A stretch of 22,688 bases of DNA from a virus: the IMG/VR virus record IMGVR_UViG_3300024999_000422, positions 1-22,688 of that record. One strand, 5' to 3'. Positions 16,591-22,622 of the stretch are shown here, piece by piece. The translations under genes were made by a program, and so were the position numbers. Position 1 is the first letter of the stretch. Each line of letters starts with the position of its first letter. The notes below the pieces were generated by a model. That model did not search any database. It saw only the letters and a list, made by a program, of their open reading frames with translations, and had not been told where the DNA came from.

Positions 16591-16983
16591 TTAATCTTCT
16601 TCTTTTACAATATCCCATAATTTTAGATCGTCGCTATTTTTATCTTCATATGGCACAAACCCGATTACAATTTCATCATCAATAACATGTATAGGATTTT
16701 CAAAGTTATCAATATAATAACCATTTTCATTAATCCATCCATAACCAACAAAGTCTTTAAAATCTTCATGTCCTGAATATCTTGATTCGTTTCCTACCCA
16801 TATGTAAGGAGTCATAATTTTTAATTCTATATTATCTTTAAATCTTTTGTCTATAACTAAACATAAATATTTATTCTTTGAATTATATATTGCTTCTTCT
16901 TTCTTGTCTTTCTCTATGCATTCTTCCACTGGGAATTTGGTTTGCATAGATTTGAAGATGTCTGTGAAATTTGATGTTTTCAT
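16591..16983 (-). CDS. Unknown acidic phage protein (130 residues)
   Basis: First gene behind the consensus promoter at 17022-17050, with AAGGAG and an ATG start. The chain is Lys/Glu-rich at the N-terminus and then beta-rich and aromatic (MTPYIWVGNESRY, FVGYGWINENGYYIDN), ending in an acidic tail. No catalytic motif, membrane segment or cysteine cluster is seen. As promoter-proximal gene it should be the best-expressed product of its cluster. Confidence 0.75.
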   Translation of the reverse strand: MKTSNFTDIFKSMQTKFPVEECIEKDKKEEAIYNSKNKYLCLVIDKRFKDNIELKIMTPYIWVGNESRYSGHEDFKDFVGYGWINENGYYIDNFENPIHVIDDEIVIGFVPYEDKNSDDLKLWDIVKEED

Positions 16984-17021
16984 AAGTTATTCTCCTTTCT
17001 TTAATTTTTGGACTCATAATA

Positions 17022-17050
17022 ATTATACTATATTATCATACCAATGTCAA
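17022..17050 (-). promoter_or_regulatory. Perfect sigma-70/sigma-A promoter, second copy
   Basis: TTGACA (17045-17050), a 17-base spacer and TATAAT (17022-17027) on the minus strand. It shares TGTTTGACAT, TATAATTATTA and a 15-base upstream A/T block (17057-17071) with the promoter at 14427-14455, although the spacers differ. It drives the cluster from 16983 to 14545. Confidence 0.88.
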
Positions 17051-17076
17051 ACAATTTTATTTTTATATTTAAGAAA

Positions 17077-17226
17077 TCATCCTTCTTTATACCAATCGCT
17101 AATACCTTCTTCTTGCTCTTCACATTTACCATTCTCATCTAATGCTACAAGCCTATTCTCTAAAATAATAGTGCATGAGTCTTCCCAATAATATTTACAA
17201 AGCGAATTCCTACAATGAATTAACAT
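17077..17226 (-). CDS. Small cysteine-containing protein (49 residues)
   Basis: ATG 17224-17226 behind AAAGGAG. The peptide starts MLIHCRNSLCKYYWEDSC and has four cysteines (C5, C10, C18, C35), suggesting a small metal-binding or disulfide-stabilised fold reminiscent of DUF1540-like peptides. Acidic C-terminus. It ends 27 bases before the -35 of the next promoter. Function unknown. Confidence 0.72.
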   Translation of the reverse strand: MLIHCRNSLCKYYWEDSCTIILENRLVALDENGKCEEQEEGISDWYKEG

Positions 17227-17286
17227 TAATGTAATCTCCTTTCTTATCCTATAAAAATATCCTTTTATTGGATTATTTGATTTTAG

Positions 17287-17317
17287 AAACCCTTATGTAG
17301 CAAGGGTTACAGGGTTT
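17287..17317 (-). terminator. Hairpin after the zinc-binding protein gene
   Basis: AACCCTT (17288-17294) pairs with AAGGGTT (17302-17308) across a 7-base loop. A second partner for the left arm, AGGGTTT (17311-17317), allows an alternative fold. It lies 24 bases past the stop at 17341. The tail on the minus strand (TCTAAAATC) is only weakly T-rich, so termination is uncertain. Confidence 0.4.
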
Positions 17318-17340
17318 TACTTTTATTGATTAATTATATT

Positions 17341-17568
17341 TTAACTCAATAATTTACCACAATCTTTACATGCAATCCAACCATAAGGATGAGTTGATTC
17401 AGTATGCAAGTGCCGACAATGAGTATCTTCTTTTCTACATTCACATTTATCAGACAATTGTTTAACCTTATCAAGAAACCATTTTTGAAAATCCACTGCA
17501 TTACCTTCAAAATTCATGTCTGAACTAATTCCTTTACCGCAATACATACAATCATATATAACTGCCAT
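17341..17568 (-). CDS. Small zinc-finger-like protein (75 residues)
   Basis: The start is ATG 17566-17568, eight bases after GGAGGTGA; a longer in-frame start at 17604 lacks such a site. Cysteine pairs CMYC (7-10) and CKDC (67-70), with CEC and C-x-H-x-H in the middle, suggest two zinc sites, one at each end. The linker is helical and charged. Such proteins often bind nucleic acid or protein partners, but no specific family is recognised. Confidence 0.72.
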   Translation of the reverse strand: MAVIYDCMYCGKGISSDMNFEGNAVDFQKWFLDKVKQLSDKCECRKEDTHCRHLHTESTHPYGWIACKDCGKLLS

Positions 17569-17587
17569 TGTATGGTTCACCTCCATT

Positions 17588-17779
17588 TTATTTAATGTTC
17601 TCACTAATTTTATCTTCTAAATCTCTAATCCTTTGAAACATAGCTAAATGTAAATTATCAAGATGTTTACCAGCTTCCCACTGTTCATTATATCTCAATG
17701 CGTAAAACAAAAATTTTGAATTACTTGATTCTAAAATCACAGTATATTTGCCACTGTCTAGGATTACAGATTCTTTCAT
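17588..17779 (-). CDS. Unknown small protein (63 residues)
   Basis: Starts at ATG 17777-17779, nine bases after GGAAGG and overlapping the previous stop as TAATG, so translation is coupled. The ATG at 17788 touches the ribosome binding site and is unlikely. The N-terminal half is beta-rich (SGKYTVILESSNSKFLFYAL) and a C-terminal helix ends in charged residues. Confidence 0.7.
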   Translation of the reverse strand: MKESVILDSGKYTVILESSNSKFLFYALRYNEQWEAGKHLDNLHLAMFQRIRDLEDKISENIK

Positions 17780-18111
17780 TATAAACATCCTTCCAACAAA
17801 CTTATTAATTGTCTCAATTCATTCTTATCAAAACTAATAATAATTTCATTTTCAAATACTTGATTCTCATCATAATCTTTAATAGATAAAATATAATCAT
17901 TTTGAGAATTTACTTTACTAGAAATTTCAACTTTAAAATCATCACCATAAATATTATTAGTTTCTTTACTTTTAACTAAATTATGTATAAATGTTTTCTG
18001 ATAAGGTAATAAGACTTTACCTAAATCTTTTTCCAAATAATCAACGCATCTTTGATATGATTCTTTTTGTTTAATATATAATTTTTGTCCATTGTAAAAT
18101 ATTAAATCCAT
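17779..18111 (-). CDS. Unknown protein (110 residues)
   Basis: ATG 18109-18111 behind AAAGGA. A Lys-rich helical N-terminus (YIKQKESYQRCVDYLEKDLG) is followed by a beta-rich half and a C-terminal helix. Coupled to the next gene by TAATG. No motif recognised. Confidence 0.72.
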   Translation of the reverse strand: MDLIFYNGQKLYIKQKESYQRCVDYLEKDLGKVLLPYQKTFIHNLVKSKETNNIYGDDFKVEISSKVNSQNDYILSIKDYDENQVFENEIIISFDKNELRQLISLLEGCL

Positions 18112-18149
18112 ACTATTTAACGTCCTTTCTTTAATTAATATTTTTAGAG

Positions 18150-18171
18150 ATGGGGAGATTTAACTCCCCAT
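18150..18171 (-). repeat. Perfect 8-bp hairpin with 6-base loop
   Basis: ATGGGGAG (18150-18157) and CTCCCCAT (18164-18171), seven bases after the TAA at 18179-18181. It is followed on the minus strand by CTCTAAAAATATT rather than a T-run, so it resembles the hairpin at 13257-13286 more than a terminator. Confidence 0.6.
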
Positions 18172-18178
18172 ATATTTA

Positions 18179-18285
18179 TTACTTCTTTGATTTTACGCCA
18201 GAACCCAATTTATTAAACCTATCCTCTAATTTCTTAGCATCATTTAATACTAAACTCATAGATTGCTCATCTGAAAACCCTACAT
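18179..18285 (-). pseudogene. Small ORF broken at its start (ATG followed by TAG)
   Basis: A strong ribosome binding site AAAGGAGG precedes ATG 18283-18285, but the next codon is TAG. The overlapping frame beginning GTA is open for 34 residues (VGFSDEQSMSLVLNDAKKLE, then a basic tail) to TAA 18179-18181. One extra base after the ATG would restore a normal small gene. Either a point deletion inactivated it, the start is non-standard, or there is a sequencing error. Confidence 0.5.
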
Positions 18286-18309
18286 TGAAATCCTCCTTTA
18301 TATCAAGAA

Positions 18310-18543
18310 TTAATACAATTTATCAGACAACACTTTCACAATATTATAAATATCATCTATTTCTGTCAACCCTTTGATATTCTCTAATCCTTCCTTTACT
18401 ATATTTACACCTGCTTCTATTGAATCAAGCATACTTTTAACTTCATTTTCTGAAACAAATGAATCATTAAGAGTAAAACCAAAATCATTATTTTTTAATT
18501 ATTCTAATGTGTATGTAGCAAATTCTTTTCTAAATGAACTCAA
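18310..18543 (-). pseudogene. Small ORF with in-frame TAA at codon 15
   Basis: AAGGATGA precedes TTG 18541-18543. The frame reads SSFRKEFATYTLE, then TAA (18499-18501), then 62 further open codons (LKNNDFGFTLNDSFVSENEV and on, ending KVLSDKLY). The downstream part has no start of its own with a ribosome binding site and reads like ordinary protein. One substitution, for example CAA or GAA to TAA, would explain it. Nonsense mutation, readthrough and sequencing error are all open. Confidence 0.55.
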
Positions 18544-18574
18544 TTAATCTCATCCTTTCTTAGAACAATTAAAT

Positions 18575-18985
18575 TTACTTTACCGCACTTTTAACAGCGT
18601 TAGCTAAATCTTGCAAAGCATAATACTGAGGATTAATCAAATGTTTAATTCCATTTGTTAGTTCTGGCATCCCGAATATTAAGAAAAGAATACATCCTAT
18701 TACAATAAATGCAATTCCAATACCATAATACATTATTTTCTCTTCTTCAAATGAGTTTGTAGAACAAAAGTTTTCTCTATCTAATTTTTTACCTCTAGAC
18801 ATTAAAGTAAAACCAGTGACACTACATCCAACGATAAATATCAAAAACAACACTGATGCCCAAATTAAAGATGATATTCCATCTACATATGATTGTTGCA
18901 TGTAAATTTTAAATACCTCTTGACCCGTAGAACTCACCTGTTCACCCAATTTACTAAGAAAATCTAATATTAATTTTGTATCCAT
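18575..18985 (-). CDS. Membrane protein with two transmembrane helices (136 residues)
   Basis: Hydrophobic segments at about residues 38-62 (LIWASVLFLIFIVGCSV...) and 86-105 (YYGIGIAFIVIGCILFLIFG). A polar, basic loop (SRGKKLDREN) lies between them, and the C-terminal helix contains NPQYYALQDLANAV. The pattern resembles small phage inner-membrane proteins of unknown role. It is not convincingly a holin, since no endolysin is nearby. ATG start behind AAGGAGG. Confidence 0.75.
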   Translation of the reverse strand: MDTKLILDFLSKLGEQVSSTGQEVFKIYMQQSYVDGISSLIWASVLFLIFIVGCSVTGFTLMSRGKKLDRENFCSTNSFEEEKIMYYGIGIAFIVIGCILFLIFGMPELTNGIKHLINPQYYALQDLANAVKSAVK

Positions 18986-19048
18986 TTGTATTTTCCTCCT
19001 TCTTAAATTTATATTTCTAATCCATTAAAAACTACAACTTAAAGGATA

Positions 19049-19447
19049 TCAATCACATCCTCCGCAATCGCAACCACCTGAGTCATAACTTCCACCAGAA
19101 TCATACGAACTATGATAATCATGCGAACTACTATGAGAGCTACTTCCATAATCATGATGCACAGGATAAAAATCATCATCAACATATGTATTGTGACTAC
19201 GAATAGTATTTGAACTTCTTGAAGGAGTTTGAGTTTTCTTTGTAGTTGATGAAGTAATTGGTGTAGTTTTAACATCTGTATTAACTTTAGAAAATTGAAT
19301 TCTTTCTTGTGCTGGTCTGGTATATGGAATGATAATTTCTTTTTCTGATTTCTTACTTTTAGTATTTTTGGAGTTAATTATATAATATCCTATTCCTAAA
19401 CCACCTAGAGCAACAAAACCAGTAATTACATCTATAGACATTGACAT
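19049..19447 (-). CDS. Membrane-anchored protein with Ser/His/Tyr/Gly/Cys-rich tail (132 residues)
   Basis: One N-terminal hydrophobic segment (about residues 5-24, VITGFVALGGLGIGYYII) is followed by a Lys-rich stretch and a Thr/Ser-rich linker. The last 40 residues are low in complexity, with SSHSSSHDYHSSYDSGGSYD and then four cysteines in GGCDCGGCD. Similar Cys/Gly ends occur on bacterial membrane proteins of unknown function and could bind metal. ATG start behind AAGGAG, overlapping the region of the previous stop. The topology (tail inside or outside) cannot be decided here. Confidence 0.72.
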   Translation of the reverse strand: MSMSIDVITGFVALGGLGIGYYIINSKNTKSKKSEKEIIIPYTRPAQERIQFSKVNTDVKTTPITSSTTKKTQTPSRSSNTIRSHNTYVDDDFYPVHHDYGSSSHSSSHDYHSSYDSGGSYDSGGCDCGGCD

Positions 19448-19452
19448 AAATT

Positions 19453-19683
19453 TTACACTCCTTTTTGTTCAATCTCTTTTAATACTTCTTTAACATTACA
19501 ATATGGGCATAATTCTGTAGGATCATCAAAATACATATTCTTGCACTGGCAAGCATTATCGACTAATTGAATGTACGTATCTAACAAATATTCCAACGCA
19601 TCTTTTAAGTTGTCTTTATCAATAATTAGTTTGCCTAATTTCTTTGTAGTTTCATTTCTTAGACTATCCAATTCATCACACAT
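19453..19683 (-). CDS. Small protein with C-terminal zinc-binding pattern (76 residues)
   Basis: A helical N-terminal half (SLRNETTKKLGKLIIDKDNL) followed by C45-x-C47 and C59-x2-C62, a likely single zinc site. The ribosome binding site is weak (AAGTGG), and no better in-frame start is visible. Function unknown. Confidence 0.65.
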   Translation of the reverse strand: MCDELDSLRNETTKKLGKLIIDKDNLKDALEYLLDTYIQLVDNACQCKNMYFDDPTELCPYCNVKEVLKEIEQKGV

Positions 19684-19716
19684 AGTTTTGCCACTTTTTC
19701 ACTTAAATTCTTAAAT

Positions 19717-19809
19717 CTATAGGTATTTAACTGCATAATACAAGCAATATATTCCTCCTAATATCCCTATAGCTCCACCTGTAAACCATACAACCCAGTA
19801 AAATGTCAT
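19717..19809 (-). CDS. 30-residue single-pass membrane peptide
   Basis: ATG 19807-19809 behind AAAGGATGTG. The product, MTFYWVVWFTGGAIGILGG and then IYCLYYAVKYL, is almost wholly hydrophobic with a Gly-rich middle and one Lys near the end, so it should insert in the membrane. Phages encode many such micropeptides. No family recognised. Confidence 0.62.
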   Translation of the reverse strand: MTFYWVVWFTGGAIGILGGIYCLYYAVKYL

Positions 19810-19858
19810 ATTTTTACACATCCTTTAATTGAGTCAATTTATTTGTCTATAATACTCA

Positions 19859-20008
19859 CTACCTCCCCATGTACTTTTTTCGTCTCTTTTGTGCCTTATA
19901 AACGCTACCAATTATGTATCCTCTTATATCTTGCTCTTTTGCTTTAGCTTTTCTAACTACTTCTTTATCTGCTTCCTGTTTTAGATATGCAATGATCTTT
20001 TCAGCCAT
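19859..20008 (-). CDS. Small basic protein (49 residues)
   Basis: ATG 20006-20008 behind GAGGTAACTA, overlapping the previous gene's end by eight bases. The chain is highly basic (QEADKEVVRKAKAKEQ, KAQKRRKKYMGR) and helical, suggesting nucleic-acid or membrane-surface binding. Not recognised. Confidence 0.68.
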   Translation of the reverse strand: MAEKIIAYLKQEADKEVVRKAKAKEQDIRGYIIGSVYKAQKRRKKYMGR

Positions 20009-20531
20009 TAGTTACCTCTATATAATAGATACTATTTTTAGTATAAATCATATATTGCTTCTCATGAATATTAACATTAGTCACTCTTGAAGTAGTAATA
20101 GCACCTTTTCCAGTCAACATAACAATACTTCTACCAATTAATATATCTTCGCCAAACTCAACTTCTAAATTAATAAAATTACTATGTTTATCATTTCCTA
20201 AAGAATCGGTAACTTTGCTAATAACACCTTTTACAGTTAAAACTTTTCCATTGACAATATTTCCTTCCTCGTCAACATAAATTCTATATAATGGATTACC
20301 ATTAATTGTATACCAATTGCCATTGAGTTTTTCTCTTTCCATTTGGGTTAATTGTCTGCAATCTGATTTGTTAAATTTTACATTAATAAAACCATAACCT
20401 TCTTCGAAACTTCCTATGTAATGTGTATCATCATCTGAATGAATCCTAATTTTATCATCATATTTTCTGCCAATGTCACCTAGTTTATGTGTCGCAGGGC
20501 TATTTGCTTTAAGCATCATAATTTTATTCAA
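20001..20531 (-). CDS. Unknown protein (176 residues)
   Basis: The start is TTG 20529-20531, eight bases after AAGGAGG, and the preceding frame stops at the adjacent base. It is mostly beta in character, with an N-terminal segment carrying KIRIHSDDDTHYIGSFEEGY and a long C-terminal half of alternating hydrophobic residues (NGKVLTVKGVISKVTDS). It has no cysteine cluster, membrane segment or catalytic motif. Possibly a small beta-barrel binding protein; function unknown. Confidence 0.75.
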   Translation of the reverse strand: MNKIMMLKANSPATHKLGDIGRKYDDKIRIHSDDDTHYIGSFEEGYGFINVKFNKSDCRQLTQMEREKLNGNWYTINGNPLYRIYVDEEGNIVNGKVLTVKGVISKVTDSLGNDKHSNFINLEVEFGEDILIGRSIVMLTGKGAITTSRVTNVNIHEKQYMIYTKNSIYYIEVTNG

Positions 20532-20693
20532 TTATTTTTCCTCCTTAATAATTTGATCTTTCAACCATTCACTAATTTCTTGACAATAAGTTTTATTGTT
20601 GATATGACATTCAGTAGCAATATAGCATGAACAACAATCAAGTTACACTATTCCATTGTATATGATGTTGAGATGCTTTTTAGTTAAGTTCAT
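20532..20693 (-). pseudogene. Cys-rich small ORF with in-frame TAA at codon 17
   Basis: ATG 20691-20693 behind an AGGAGAAT ribosome binding site. The frame reads MNLTKKHLNIIYNGIV, TAA (20643-20645), then LDCCSCYIATECHINNKTYC and a helical, charged end to TAA 20532-20534, directly abutting the next gene's TTG. The downstream part carries five cysteines in a zinc-like spacing and reads as real protein. One base change in codon 17 would restore a 53-residue product. Confidence 0.55.
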
Positions 20694-20714
20694 TTATTTA
20701 TATTCTCCTTTATG

Positions 20715-20759
20715 TATACCATATGCAATGGTATCTGATTAAACACTACATATGGTATA
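20715..20759 (-). repeat. Inverted repeat with two alternative hairpins
   Basis: TATACCATATG (20715-20725) is the exact reverse complement of CATATGGTATA (20749-20759). A third related arm (ATGGTAT at 20728-20734) pairs with the first (ATACCAT, 20716-20722) across only five bases. On the minus-strand transcript the 3' arm can thus join either of two upstream arms. It lies between the stop of the 156-residue gene and the broken Cys-rich ORF. Confidence 0.6.
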
Positions 20760-20771
20760 TTGTTTTAAATA

Positions 20772-21242
20772 TTAAATTCCTAATTCTTTATAATCCATTG
20801 GTAACTGATAAGGCAATTCTTTTGCTTTAAACAATTCCCTATTTAATTTTTTACTATTTGAATTAAACTCAGATACGATTTTTTGATATTGTAGCAAATA
20901 TCCCTCTAGATTTTGTTGTTGAAAAGATAAATCATTTCGTACATCTTTAGGATATTTACTAGCGTCTTCTCCATAAGTTTCTTTCAAGTTATTAATTTGA
21001 GTTTTACTATTAGAAATATTAACTGCTTGTTGTTTTGCTCCTTGATAAAGATCATGGAATTGTTCATAATTAAAAAGTACATTATCAGCATTGAGTGTTT
21101 TATCCACAATTCCATATCCAGTTTCAGTAGTTTTATCTAGTACATGGACAGGAAATAGAACTGTTTTCCCTATGAACCCAACTACTCCAATGGCAACAAA
21201 CATTCCTAAAACTAATAACCAAATTTTTGCAATACTTTTCAT
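20772..21242 (-). CDS. Membrane-anchored protein with coiled-coil ectodomain (156 residues)
   Basis: A short positive N-terminus and one transmembrane helix (about residues 6-30, KIWLLVLGMFVAIGVVGFIG), then PVHVLDKTT and a long helical domain (NYEQFHDLYQGAKQQAVNI) with coiled-coil character, ending KAKELPYQLP. This layout resembles a family of phage and prophage membrane proteins with YN..S/ELPYQ endings whose function is not known. ATG start with GGAGGT inside the end of the lipoprotein gene, so the two are likely coupled and may work together at the cell surface. Confidence 0.75.
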   Translation of the reverse strand: MKSIAKIWLLVLGMFVAIGVVGFIGKTVLFPVHVLDKTTETGYGIVDKTLNADNVLFNYEQFHDLYQGAKQQAVNISNSKTQINNLKETYGEDASKYPKDVRNDLSFQQQNLEGYLLQYQKIVSEFNSNSKKLNRELFKAKELPYQLPMDYKELGI

Positions 21243-21244
21243 AA

Positions 21245-21919
21245 TTAATTACCTCCATTTATTTGATTCTTTTTAATTTGATCTTCATAATTACTTCTTT
21301 TCGATTCTTCACTTGTATCAACTTCATAAGTAATTGTTCCATATCCTGAATCAATTTTATAAGGTACAGGAGTTACAAAATAATCACCTCTATGTTGGAA
21401 TGGGCCTCTTCCTGCAGGGTCAAACCAAAATACATAATCTCCACTTGAACCATAAGCACCCATTTCATCTGGAGCTTCACCTAAAGTATAATTACCACCT
21501 GAAAGAAATTGTTGTGTAGATGTTAATCTTTTCCCTCCCGAAGTAATTTTGCCTCTAACTGGGAACCTTCCAATTACTCTTCCTGCACTCATTGGATAAA
21601 TCCAAGTTAGTTGATTTGGATCATTAGTGTTTTTAAGTCTATTGATAATATTTTCTCTTTCTAGACTACGATTAAAATTTGGTGTAGGTGTTTGTTCCAT
21701 CATATTTGCTGCTTGATTTTTCTTATTTTCATTTTGCTCTTTCAGACTACGATTAAAATTTGGTGTAGGTGTTTGTTCCATCATATTTGCTGCTTGATTT
21801 TTCTTATTTTCATTTTGCTCTTTCATTACTTGAGTTGCCTTATCTGGTTCAAGACAACCTGTTAAAACAGTAGATACAACTATTAATCCGATAATACTTC
21901 CAATAATTTTCTTTTTCAT
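21245..21919 (-). CDS. Phage lipoprotein with internal tandem duplication (224 residues)
   Basis: Signal peptide with a lipobox ending LTGC (Cys22), predicting lipid attachment and an extracytoplasmic location. Residues 33-59 are repeated exactly as 60-86 (KEQNENKKNQAANMMEQ and ten more), a Lys/Asn/Gln-rich spacer. The C-terminal domain has WIYPMSAGRVIGRFPVRGK, SGGKRLTSTQQ and DYFVTPVPYKIDS, resembling small beta-rich phage and prophage lipoproteins. Superinfection exclusion is a possible role, inferred only from its type and location. The adjoining membrane gene starts three bases downstream. Confidence 0.8.
   Translation of the reverse strand: MKKKIIGSIIGLIVVSTVLTGCLEPDKATQVMKEQNENKKNQAANMMEQTPTPNFNRSLKEQNENKKNQAANMMEQTPTPNFNRSLERENIINRLKNTNDPNQLTWIYPMSAGRVIGRFPVRGKITSGGKRLTSTQQFLSGGNYTLGEAPDEMGAYGSSGDYVFWFDPAGRGPFQHRGDYFVTPVPYKIDSGYGTITYEVDTSEESKRSNYEDQIKKNQINGGN
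21663..21824. repeat. Exact 81-bp tandem duplication in the lipoprotein gene
   Basis: Copies at 21663-21743 and 21744-21824 are identical as read. The period is 27 codons, so the frame is kept. Lack of divergence indicates a recent event. Confidence 0.9.
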
Positions 21920-21962
21920 TTATAAAACCTCTTTCTTAAATTATTTTAATATGAATATCGCT

Positions 21963-22151
21963 TTATTTGCTCAATGTTCTTTCCTGTTCATTAAGCCATT
22001 TAAGACAGTCTATTGAAATTGTACATTGCCCATTCCGCATTACTACTTCATCTCGCAAAAACACTAAGCAATTCCCACAAGACCCTTCCCAACCATTAAT
22101 AATAGTGTGAGGTAATTTTAGACAATTTAACATTTCTTTAGTTAGTTCCAT
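21963..22151 (-). CDS. Small cysteine-rich protein (62 residues)
   Basis: ATG 22149-22151 behind AGGGAG. Contains CGNC (25-28) with C43 and C49, a possible four-Cys zinc site, and a charged C-terminal helix (LKWLNEQERTLSK). Not recognised. Confidence 0.7.
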   Translation of the reverse strand: MELTKEMLNCLKLPHTIINGWEGSCGNCLVFLRDEVVMRNGQCTISIDCLKWLNEQERTLSK

Positions 22152-22199
22152 TATTATAATTTTCTCCCTTCTATAAGATGAAATGGAATTTTTATTTGG

Positions 22200-22559
22200 T
22201 TAATTGGTTACTGCTCCGTCAATAATCATTTCGATCATTTCATACATCTTTTTACCCCAAGGTTCCTGAGTTGTTTTATTAATGAAATTAACCAAACCTT
22301 CTTTATTAGAATTGAATACTTTTGCCATTTCTTCTTCGTGCCTGATAGTCCCTAGTGCGTAATTGTAAATACTAGTACCTGAACAAAAATCAAGCATTTC
22401 ACAAGTAAAATGATGAATCCATTCATTAGCTCCACTATAACTGCAAATTAATTCTTTTTGTCTATAGATAATTTCAGATGCCTCTGATGTTAAATAAAAT
22501 CTTCCATACTCAACGCTGAAATACATATGTTTGTTAATATTGATTTGTTTTTCTTCCAT
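22200..22559 (-). CDS. Unknown protein (119 residues)
   Basis: The start is ATG 22557-22559, seven bases after AGGA; an upstream ATG at 22577 lacks a convincing site. A beta-like N-terminus (HMYFSVEYGRFYLTSEASE) is followed by a mainly helical remainder with a Met-rich end (KKMYEMIEMIIDGAVTN). No motif recognised. Confidence 0.7.
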   Translation of the reverse strand: MEEKQININKHMYFSVEYGRFYLTSEASEIIYRQKELICSYSGANEWIHHFTCEMLDFCSGTSIYNYALGTIRHEEEMAKVFNSNKEGLVNFINKTTQEPWGKKMYEMIEMIIDGAVTN

Positions 22560-22622
22560 TATAATTCCTGCCTTCATAAATTATTTTAGTTCTAAATTCC
22601 ATCAAACTAATTTTTGGTGTGG

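Noticed and set aside
18339-18371. TTGACA-like and TATAAT-like pair on the minus strand
   Set aside because: The spacer is only 15 bases and both boxes lie inside the open part of the interrupted ORF at 18310-18543.
19039-19275. 78-codon minus-strand ORF rich in Ile, Val and Met
   Set aside because: It overlaps the 132-residue membrane protein in another frame and its odd composition reflects the Ser/Asp/Tyr repeat of the real gene.
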